NCBI GenBank assembly: GCA_013816225.1
Contig: JACDEQ010000154.1
Location: forward strand, 1 to 5,570
Length of the DNA: 5,570 nt
Direction: 5' to 3'
DNA from: Armatimonadota bacterium
GTDB lineage: Bacteria > Armatimonadota > Fimbriimonadia > Fimbriimonadales > ATM1
The position numbers and the translations under genes were made by a program. Of the stretch, positions 1 to 4,709 are shown one piece after another. How positions within the stretch are numbered: position 1 is the stretch's first letter; each line of letters opens with the position of its first letter. Under the pieces are notes generated by a model. It searched no databases and was not told where the DNA came from. It worked only from the letters and a program-made list of their open reading frames with translations.

Positions 1-870
1 GTACTTGAGCTCATGGTAATAGCCGCCCAGATCGGAGATGTTGCCGCCGCCCGCCGCCTCCGTCTTTATGAATTCCGGCTGTGCGGGTTCCTTGCCCTCT
101 TCGTAGATCGTCATCGGTCCGCCCTCCATGATCGCTGCGCCACGCTCGAAAATTGCGCGAAAGGCCATACAGAATGGAGTCTTTGCGGGCAAATTCCATC
201 CACCCTCGAGGTGTGCGACCGTGCTGCCGTAATCCAAGGTGGTGAAAATCTGGCCCACCCCCCGCGGGTCCACCGAACCGAACGAAATGATCTCCTTCGG
301 TTCACCGAGGAGATATAGCGCGTAGTCGGTGTCGTGGATGTGCATGTCGAGCGCGCCACCGCCGGACTTGTCTTCATCTGCCATCCAGTTATCGCTGGAC
401 CAAAACGGGAACTCCCCATATCGCGTCAGATTAATCGAGAGCAGCTTGCCAAGCTTGCATTCGTCCGTGATATTCTTGAGGTGCGCATATTCGGGCCAGA
501 AGCGGATGCAGTGGCCGATCATGAGGCATACGCCCGCTCTTTCGCATTCCGCGATCATTTCGTCGGCTTCATCCAGAGTCAGCGCCATCGGCTTTTCGCA
601 GAAGACGTGCCTGCCCGATCGCGCCGCCTCGATGGTGGCTTCCCTATGTAGATGCGTTGGCAAACACACGTCGATGGCATCTACTTCTTCATTTTCAAGA
701 AGGTTCTCAAGGATCTCGTAACCGGGCACGCCGAATTCTTCAGCGAAGCGGTCTAGGACCTCCGGCCTGCGATCGGCTACTGCGTTGAGTCGGGCGTTAT
801 CGAGCGTGGAATAAACGTTGGCGTGCATCCGGCCCATAAAGCCGCACCCGACGATGGCAGTTCTCAGCAT
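1..870 (-). CDS. Gfo/Idh/MocA family NAD(P)-dependent oxidoreductase (C-terminus cut by window edge)
   Basis: The first 290 residues are present, and the frame stays open to base 1. The N-terminal Rossmann fold has GCGFMG at residues 8-13 and an acidic D33 after the second strand, which suggests NAD preference. The family lysine lies in EKP (K93, residues 92-94). The C-terminal domain carries GGGALDMHIHDTDY (170-183), supplying the usual D175, H179 and D182 of the substrate site. Members oxidise or reduce sugars, inositols and related polyols in the cytoplasm; the substrate cannot be read from sequence. Family proteins are usually 330-400 residues, so a modest C-terminal piece is missing. The ATG at 870 starts the protein just before the Rossmann strand. 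No Shine-Dalgarno is visible, and a TACTAT box ends only 5 nt upstream, which suggests a leaderless mRNA. The gene diverges from the lipoprotein gene at 916. Family assignment is secure. Confidence 0.93.
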   Translation of the reverse strand, partial: MLRTAIVGCGFMGRMHANVYSTLDNARLNAVADRRPEVLDRFAEEFGVPGYEILENLLENEEVDAIDVCLPTHLHREATIEAARSGRHVFCEKPMALTLDEADEMIAECERAGVCLMIGHCIRFWPEYAHLKNITDECKLGKLLSINLTRYGEFPFWSSDNWMADEDKSGGGALDMHIHDTDYALYLLGEPKEIISFGSVDPRGVGQIFTTLDYGSTVAHLEGGWNLPAKTPFCMAFRAIFERGAAIMEGGPMTIYEEGKEPAQPEFIKTEAAGGGNISDLGGYYHELKY

Positions 871-875
871 GGCGG

Positions 876-881
876 ATAGTA
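876..881 (-). promoter_or_regulatory. Putative -10 box (TACTAT) of the oxidoreductase gene
   Basis: Read on the minus strand, TACTAT ends 5 nt before the ATG at 870. Transcription would start at or within a base or two of the start codon, giving a leaderless message, which agrees with the absence of a Shine-Dalgarno. No convincing -35 hexamer is seen. Confidence 0.4.
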
Positions 882-890
882 TGGCGAAAA

Positions 891-913
891 GCGGGATAAA
901 GGTAGTATCCCGC
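891..913. promoter_or_regulatory. Perfect 8-bp inverted repeat in the divergent promoter region (candidate operator)
   Basis: GCGGGATA (891-898) and TATCCCGC (906-913) are exact reverse complements separated by 7 bp. The right arm overlaps the -10 box proposed for the lipoprotein gene, and the left arm lies upstream of the -10 box of the divergent oxidoreductase gene. A protein bound here could control both genes. The repeat is seen directly; the operator role is inference, and no regulator gene is in the window. Confidence 0.4.
901..908 (+). promoter_or_regulatory. Putative extended -10 (GGTAGTAT) of the lipoprotein gene
   Basis: GGTAGTAT ends 7 nt before the ATG at 916, so the expected transcription start coincides with the start codon. 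There is no Shine-Dalgarno in the 15 nt upstream. A near-identical GGTAGAAT precedes the gene starting at 4710, which supports this as a real promoter element of the host. Confidence 0.5.
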
Positions 914-915
914 GC

Positions 916-1467
916 ATGCGAAAGCTTTCGATTGGTTTTACGGCAGCTTGCGGCCTCGCGGCAGTTTCTTTGGTAGGGTGCTCGGGAACGGGCGGCACGC
1001 TCACGGTGGCCGAGTATGAGGCGAAGATCAAAAGCGGCATGGAAAAGGCCCGAGCCATGCAGGTGAAAGTGCAGACAGAAGGGCAAGAGGCTACGAAGGG
1101 CACGAACCCCACGGATATGGCCGCGATGAAGGCTGCGCTTCCCAAGATGGGCGCGATTATGCGGAAATACAAACCCGAGATGGACGCCATTACTGCGGAA
1201 ATGGTAAATCTCGATCCACCGGTCGAGCTGAAGGAGTTCCATGCGTTGAAGGCTAAGGACGCGGAGGCTGAGATGAAAGTCATGGACAAGCTCATTGCAG
1301 CAATGGAGAAGGGCGACATGGAGGGCGTTCAAAAAGCCACCATGGATTTCACCAATACCATGATGGAAGCAAAGAAGAAGTCTGACGAAGCTCTGAAGAA
1401 AGCCGGCTACGACCCAGAGAAACTCGACAGTGAGAAGAAGCTCGTGAAGCTGGAACCGAAGAAGTAG
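916..1467 (+). CDS. Putative lipoprotein, Met/Lys-rich and helical, unknown function
   Basis: This 183-residue protein has a short basic N-terminus (MRK), a hydrophobic stretch, and the lipobox LVGC at 19-22. It should be cleaved before C22 and lipid-anchored; Ser at +2 would favour the outer membrane if the E. coli sorting rule applies. The mature part has no aromatic-rich or beta pattern. It is dominated by Ala, Lys, Glu and Met (about 15 Met), consistent with a long-helix or small helical-bundle fold in the periplasm. The C-terminus is strongly charged and Lys-rich. I do not recognise the family. The ATG at 916 is preferred because it directly precedes the signal peptide and sits 7 nt after a -10 box, implying leaderless translation. 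The gene stands alone: it diverges from the oxidoreductase gene and is closed by the terminator at 1488-1515. Confidence 0.85.
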   Translation: MRKLSIGFTAACGLAAVSLVGCSGTGGTLTVAEYEAKIKSGMEKARAMQVKVQTEGQEATKGTNPTDMAAMKAALPKMGAIMRKYKPEMDAITAEMVNLDPPVELKEFHALKAKDAEAEMKVMDKLIAAMEKGDMEGVQKATMDFTNTMMEAKKKSDEALKKAGYDPEKLDSEKKLVKLEPKK

Positions 1468-1487
1468 GCAGTCCGAAAGGAGAGAGT

Positions 1488-1515
1488 AAACAGGCCGGAT
1501 TCGTCCGGCCTGTTT
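1488..1515. terminator. Bidirectional intrinsic terminator between convergent genes
   Basis: AAACAGGCCGGA and TCCGGCCTGTTT form a perfect 12-bp stem around a TTCG tetraloop. The A-tract on one side and T-tract on the other make it usable from both strands. It lies 20 bp after the lipoprotein stop codon, and its last base directly adjoins the stop codon of the minus-strand SMI1/KNR4 gene at 1516. Confidence 0.9.
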
Positions 1516-2248
1516 CTATCCGCCTTGTCTTCCGAAGACGCGCGCGAGAAGGCTAGGTTTTTTGGGCGGCGGGGCGTAAGCGAAGATGCGCTCCTCGTCG
1601 TACCTGCGCAACTCCGATTTCGGTCCGTAGCGCGCCCAAGAGAAGCCTTCGCCCGGGCTTGCATTCCGAAGGTCGACGAGGACGAAACGATCGTCCAGCC
1701 GCTCTGAGAAGCCACGAATGGAAGCGTCGATGAGTTGCTTGCGTCGGCGTGGCTCATAGCATTGGGGTTCGTTTTCCAAACGTTCGCGAGCGTGTCTTCA
1801 TGAACGGCGTGAATGAGCGACGTGAGGGGTTCGGTGAACTCTCTCATTAGTTCCGAGAGGAAAGCTTCGATGCCGTCACACTGGTACAGGATTACGGGCG
1901 GGTCGTGACAGGCGAAGTAGATCTGGGACGCATCTTCGCGTTGAGACAGGCAATCCACGAGCCAAAGTTTCCATAGCCGTCGCCCGCGAATGCATGTCCG
2001 TGAGGGAACACCTCGGGCATCTCGAGTGGGACGCCCGAGAAATCGAGGGGCTCCAAAAAGCCTTCGATTTCGCCACATGCCTTCGCGATTTCCCTGAAGT
2101 CGACAGGCAAGGGCGCCCCGATATCCTTCTCGATCGCGTCGAGTTCGCCCTCCCCCAGGCCGGGCAGGAAGTCGACCTCGACCTCTTCGCCGTCTTCGTT
2201 CCGATATTTGGCGGCCTTGGCACGCTCCAGGGTGTCGAGAATCGCCAT
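1516..2248 (-). pseudogene. SMI1/KNR4 (SUKH) domain protein, broken by two apparent -1 frameshifts
   Basis: Three successive minus-strand frames join into one 244-residue protein if one base is restored at each of two sites. Segment 1 (2248 to about 1966) ends in GDGYGNF (89-95), after features typical of SUKH proteins: an acidic N-terminus, LGEGELDAIEKDIGAPLP, and a loop near EVFPHGHAFAGDG. Segment 2 (about 1963-1786) continues with LVDCLSQ, YFACHDPP and VILYQCDGIEAFL, the expected second half of the domain. Segment 3 (about 1785-1516) supplies the C-terminal helices and a strand. Restoring a T in the TTT at 1964-1966 gives GNFWLVD, the usual family motif. Restoring a base near 1785/1786 gives TLAERLENEP. 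SUKH proteins are scaffold or immunity proteins; no toxin gene is nearby. As written, only a 118-residue product would be made. No Shine-Dalgarno precedes the ATG. Decay and sequencing error are both possible. Confidence 0.8.
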
Positions 2249-2274
2249 GCTATATTTACGGGTTACGTGTCCGC

Positions 2275-2982
2275 CTACATGTTGCCGCGAACGACGACCT
2301 TCTTGCCGCTGTATTGAAACTGGACCCTTCCGCCACGCCGAACGTCGATCAGCCGTCGCTGCCGTGTACTGAGGTCCGAGGTCTTGAGAAATCCCCTACT
2401 CTTCATAATTGCCCATTGGTCTTGCGTTAGGGTCTGCCCGAGGGCGTGTCCACGGCTTGTTCTTGAAAATAACTCAATGACCCTCGCCTCTTGAGGTGTC
2501 GCTGGCATGATCGCCGTGTCAGCAGGCGCCGTGGTATCCGGCGATACGATTACGCCCGGCGGCATCGGGCCAGGCATCGGCGCGAGTGTGGGCATTGGAA
2601 CATCGGGCTCCGGGAACCCGGGGGGCATGCCGCCAGGATGCATGGGCGGAGCTGTCTTCAGCACGTAAATCGAGCCTTGCTGAACCCACGTGAAATCGTA
2701 AATGGTGGCGAAAGCATTCATGAGATCGCGCAGCGGAACTTTTTCTGCGCTGATTATGACGAACATCTCCGGCATTGTCTCGAAATCGGGCACGAGATAG
2801 GCAACCTGGTTGTCCTTCATGACCTTGAGCAGGTCGTGAAGCTTAACACGGCCGCCGAGCGAGACCTCGGCATCGAGCGCCTTGTACTCACCCTTCGGAT
2901 CAACCCCGTCGTTCACCTGCGCAAACGCGAACGTGCAGCACGCAAAAGCGAATACACCAATCCAAACCCTTCTGAGTGTCAT
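2275..2982 (-). CDS. Exported protein with STN-like (secretin/TonB short N-terminal) domain and Pro/Met-rich linker
   Basis: The protein has 235 residues. Residues 1-21 form a Sec signal peptide (MTLRRV basic start, hydrophobic core, AFA cleavage before Q22). Residues about 40-107 resemble an STN domain: a KLHDLLKVM helix, then FVIISAEKVPLRDLMNAFAT, the pattern of a strand followed by the V-P-L-x-x-hydrophobic helix, closing with GSIYVLK. Residues about 108-155 are a flexible linker rich in Pro, Met and Gly. The last 75 residues contain LTQDQWAIMKSRGF and a basic tail ending in alternating-strand sequence (VQFQYSGKKVVV). STN domains normally head secretins or TonB receptors; none follows here, so this is a stand-alone periplasmic version of unknown role. 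The ATG at 2982 is chosen because GAAGGAGG ends 5 nt upstream; a TTG at 3027 would add 15 residues before the signal peptide. It lies 37 bp after the interrupted membrane ORF. Confidence 0.85.
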   Translation of the reverse strand: MTLRRVWIGVFAFACCTFAFAQVNDGVDPKGEYKALDAEVSLGGRVKLHDLLKVMKDNQVAYLVPDFETMPEMFVIISAEKVPLRDLMNAFATIYDFTWVQQGSIYVLKTAPPMHPGGMPPGFPEPDVPMPTLAPMPGPMPPGVIVSPDTTAPADTAIMPATPQEARVIELFSRTSRGHALGQTLTQDQWAIMKSRGFLKTSDLSTRQRRLIDVRRGGRVQFQYSGKKVVVRGNM

Positions 2983-2987
2983 GACAA

Positions 2988-3009
2988 CCTCCTTCGAGCA
3001 TGTAGCTCG
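2988..3009 (-). promoter_or_regulatory. Strong ribosome binding site abutted by a small hairpin
   Basis: On the minus strand GAAGGAGG (2995-2988) lies 5 nt before the ATG at 2982 and fixes that start. Just upstream, CGAGC-TACAT-GCTCG (3009-2995) forms a perfect 5-bp stem with a 5-nt loop that touches the first base of the site. A role in translation control is possible but unproven. Confidence 0.55.
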
Positions 3010-3019
3010 CAAGATCATT

Positions 3020-3352
3020 TTACACAAACATTACTGAGGCAAGCATCACGTACAGGAATAATACAGTCGGCACGGAAGCCACGAGGAGCGCAATCCACGA
3101 AAGCAGACGGCCGCCATGGGCGATCGAAGATGTGGCGAGCAAGGTCGCGCTTGGCCCACCTACAGCTAGGACGCTCGGACCGAGCGGTGTTAGAACATGG
3201 CCTCAGCAAAAGACGATTCCGGTAACCACGCCTGCCACCGGAATCAGCGAAACGGCCAACGCGAGCGTCCCGCTCGGTTCATGCCGGAAGCTCAATAGGC
3301 CGAGGAGAATTCCGACGCATACCAGGGCCACCAGAGCCAGTTCGAACGTCAC
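3020..3352 (-). pseudogene. Small hydrophobic membrane protein ORF with an in-frame TGA at codon 50
   Basis: A GTG at 3352 opens a frame of 49 codons ending in TGA at 3205-3203. The same frame then stays open for 60 more codons to TAA at 3022-3020, giving a 110-codon unit. Before the TGA there are two transmembrane helices (about residues 3-22 and 29-48, joined by SFRHEPSGT). After it come a moderately hydrophobic stretch (about 61-78) and a clear helix (about 83-110, beginning LLSWIALLV). The continuing frame, its hydrophobicity and its GC-rich third positions suggest one original protein of three or four helices. AGGA, 7 nt upstream of the GTG and overlapping the KARI stop region, is a plausible ribosome site; the gap to that gene is 9 bp. 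The TGA may be a nonsense mutation or error (TGG to TGA), a true stop of a 49-residue protein, or a recoded codon. Family unknown. Confidence 0.55.
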
Positions 3353-3361
3353 GGCCGAATC

Positions 3362-4354
3362 CTACCCAAGATTCTTGAACATCATCCTGCGCATCCTTGC
3401 ACCGACCTCCTCGATCGGGTGAATGCGCTCGCTCTCACGAAAACGCTCCAGCCCTGGCCCACCCGACTCGCTTTCGGAGAGCCAGTCCCGCGCGAAAGTT
3501 CCGCCGCGAATTTCCTCTAGGATCTCCTCCATTGCCCGCCGGGAATCCTCGCCAATTACCCGAGAGCCCGCGGTGTAGCCACCCCATTCGGCCGTTGCGG
3601 ATATCGCACTCCGCATACCCTTGAGGCCGCCTCTATAGATCAGGTCTACGATGAGTTTGACCTCATGCAAACACACGAGATAGGCCGCCTCCGGTTGGTA
3701 GCCGGCATCGACGAGCGTTTGAAAGGCCGCCTTGATGAGTTCCGGGATGCCGCCGCAGAGCACCACTTGCTCTCCAAACAGGTCAGTTTCCGTCTCCTCC
3801 TTGAACGTCGTCGCTAGAATCCCGGCACGTGCGCACCCCAATCCCCAGGCGTAAGAGAGGGCTACTGCCAGTGCATCGCCGGTGGCGTCTCGATCCACCG
3901 CTAGCCCCGCCGGCAAGCCACCGCCGGAGAGATATGCGTCGCGAAGCATCGGCCCGGCTCCGTTCGGCGCCACTAGGGCGACGTTTACGTCCGGCGGCGG
4001 CTGAATCAAGCCGTAGTGGATGCTGAAACCGTGAGCGAAGAGGAGCGTCTGGCCGGAGCGCAGGTGCCCTTCGACCTCGAATTTGTAGATGTCCTTCATC
4101 GGCAGATCAGGAGTGCAGAACATCAGCACGTTCGCCCACTCCGCCAGTTTCGCAGCGGCCATGACGACGAGTCCATCTTGCTCTGCCGTTGCGCGGCTCT
4201 CGCTGGTTTCGCGCAGGCCGACGCGCACGTCGACACCGCTCTCCTTGAGGTTGAGGGCATGGGCGTGGCCCTGAGAGCCGTAGCCAATCACGCCGACGCA
4301 CTTGCTCCTGATCACTTCAGGATCGACATCGCTCTCGTAGAAAATCTTCGCCAT
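3362..4354 (-). CDS. ilvC: Ketol-acid reductoisomerase family protein (class I KARI) with two substituted active-site residues
   Basis: At 330 residues it has the class I KARI length. Functional members convert acetolactate or acetohydroxybutyrate to dihydroxy acids with Mg2+ and NADPH in valine/isoleucine synthesis. The Rossmann motif GYGSQG is at 24-29. R48, S51 and S53 in the following loop suit NADPH. HGFSIHYG (108-115) carries the active-site histidine. FKEETETDLFGEQ supplies metal ligands D191 and E195, and CLHE supplies E231; S252 is also kept. Two positions differ from the norm: the lysine of the usual APKGPG motif is N131 (APNGAG), and the first glutamate of the usual YFECLHE motif is V227 (YLVCLHE). 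Catalysis is therefore uncertain. The ATG at 4354 starts the family-typical N-terminus; a TTG at 4501 would overlap the divergent dodecin gene. No acetolactate synthase genes adjoin it. It leads a possible minus-strand operon. Confidence 0.9.
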   Translation of the reverse strand: MAKIFYESDVDPEVIRSKCVGVIGYGSQGHAHALNLKESGVDVRVGLRETSESRATAEQDGLVVMAAAKLAEWANVLMFCTPDLPMKDIYKFEVEGHLRSGQTLLFAHGFSIHYGLIQPPPDVNVALVAPNGAGPMLRDAYLSGGGLPAGLAVDRDATGDALAVALSYAWGLGCARAGILATTFKEETETDLFGEQVVLCGGIPELIKAAFQTLVDAGYQPEAAYLVCLHEVKLIVDLIYRGGLKGMRSAISATAEWGGYTAGSRVIGEDSRRAMEEILEEIRGGTFARDWLSESESGGPGLERFRESERIHPIEEVGARMRRMMFKNLG

Positions 4355-4401
4355 GGCAGTTTCCCATTGTGGTCGCCCGCGGGGTAACTTTTGTCCATAG
4401 G

Positions 4402-4418
4402 TGCGATTTGTCATCGCA
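4402..4418. promoter_or_regulatory. Inverted repeat in the 82-bp divergent gap between KARI and dodecin genes
   Basis: TGCGAT (4402-4407) and ATCGCA (4413-4418) are exact reverse complements around TTGTC. The repeat lies 2 bp before the dodecin ribosome binding site, so it could be an operator for the divergent pair or a hairpin in the dodecin leader. No clear -10/-35 pair could be chosen in this gap (4355-4436) on either strand. Confidence 0.3.
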
Positions 4419-4436
4419 AAAAGGAGAGTAAAGGAC

Positions 4437-4640
4437 ATGTCCGTTGCAAAGGTTATCGAAATCACTTCCGCGTCGTCAGTCAGCTTCGACGACGCGATCA
4501 AACAGGGAATCGCCCGCGCCGTGAAGACGGTGCAGGGGGTTCAGGGCGCCTGGGTGCAAGAGCAGACGCTCGTGGTAGAGGGTGAAAGAATCACCGAGTA
4601 TCGCGTCAACATGAAGGTCACCTTCATTCTTTCCAATTAA
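4437..4640 (+). CDS. Dodecin family flavin-binding protein
   Basis: This 67-residue protein matches dodecin across its whole length: AKVIEITSAS at the start, the helix SFDDAIKQGIARAVKTV (16-32), then GAWVQEQ and ITEYRVNMKVTF. Dodecins are small cytoplasmic proteins that assemble as hollow dodecamers and store or buffer flavins (riboflavin, FMN or FAD). W39 is the tryptophan that stacks on the flavin. R56 occupies the place of the flavin-contacting glutamine of archaeal dodecin; arginine there is, as I recall, common in this bacterial subgroup. AAGGAG at 4421-4426 lies 10 nt before the ATG at 4437, and a second purine run ends next to the ATG. A GTG at 4401 would add 12 residues with no family counterpart, so it was not used. 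The gene diverges from the KARI gene, and a GC-rich hairpin follows it. Confidence 0.96.
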   Translation: MSVAKVIEITSASSVSFDDAIKQGIARAVKTVQGVQGAWVQEQTLVVEGERITEYRVNMKVTFILSN

Positions 4641-4651
4641 TCCGCCGTTCT

Positions 4652-4677
4652 GCCGCGTCCCTTCCACGGGGCGCGGC
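4652..4677 (+). terminator. Likely intrinsic terminator of the dodecin gene
   Basis: GCCGCGTCCC and GGGGCGCGGC form a 10-bp stem (one G-U pair) around TTCCAC, starting 11 bp after the dodecin stop. The following CTTCGGTTG is only mildly T-rich, so termination may be partial. It lies just upstream of the next gene's promoter. Confidence 0.6.
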
Positions 4678-4690
4678 CTTCGGTTGGGCC

Positions 4691-4698
4691 GGTAGAAT
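4691..4698 (+). promoter_or_regulatory. Putative extended -10 (GGTAGAAT) of the oxoamine synthase gene
   Basis: GGTAGAAT ends 11 nt before the ATG at 4710, predicting a leader of only a few bases. It differs by one base from GGTAGTAT at 901-908. There is no good Shine-Dalgarno, only a weak AGG, and no evident -35. Confidence 0.45.
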
Positions 4699-4709
4699 CA
4701 GGTCTGCTC

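Noticed and set aside
864..1319. A 151-codon minus-strand ORF over the lipoprotein gene
   Set aside because: A shadow ORF: Ser/Ala-rich reverse reading of the helical lipoprotein, without start signals.
1407..2078. A 223-codon minus-strand frame as a separate gene
   Set aside because: Only its middle (about 1786-1963) resembles protein, as the central part of the SMI1/KNR4 domain. Its upstream part is out of frame with the intact N-terminal segment, and its 3' part runs through the terminator and antisense to the lipoprotein gene.
1516..2248. SUKH immunity gene of a polymorphic toxin system
   Set aside because: No toxin, RHS/WHH or contact-dependent inhibition gene lies in the window; the neighbours are an STN-like protein and a convergent lipoprotein gene.
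2275..3027. STN-like protein start at TTG 3027
   Set aside because: It would place 15 residues before the signal peptide and ignore the strong GAAGGAGG site 5 nt before ATG 2982.
3015..3209. A 64-codon minus-strand ORF and an overlapping 96-codon plus-strand ORF (3132-3422) in the KARI-to-STN gap
   Set aside because: Their translations are Arg/Pro/Cys-rich and motif-free. The frame 3352-3020 in the same place gives coherent membrane helices and a suitable ribosome site.
2491..3225. A 244-codon plus-strand ORF
   Set aside because: It is antisense to the STN-like gene and the membrane ORF, is rich in Arg and His, has no ribosome site and no recognisable motif.
3362..4501. KARI start at TTG 4501
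   Set aside because: It would add 49 residues unlike the family and overlap the dodecin gene; ATG 4354 gives the normal class I N-terminus.
4401..4640. Dodecin start at GTG 4401
   Set aside because: The extra 12 residues translate the ribosome binding site and have no counterpart in dodecins.
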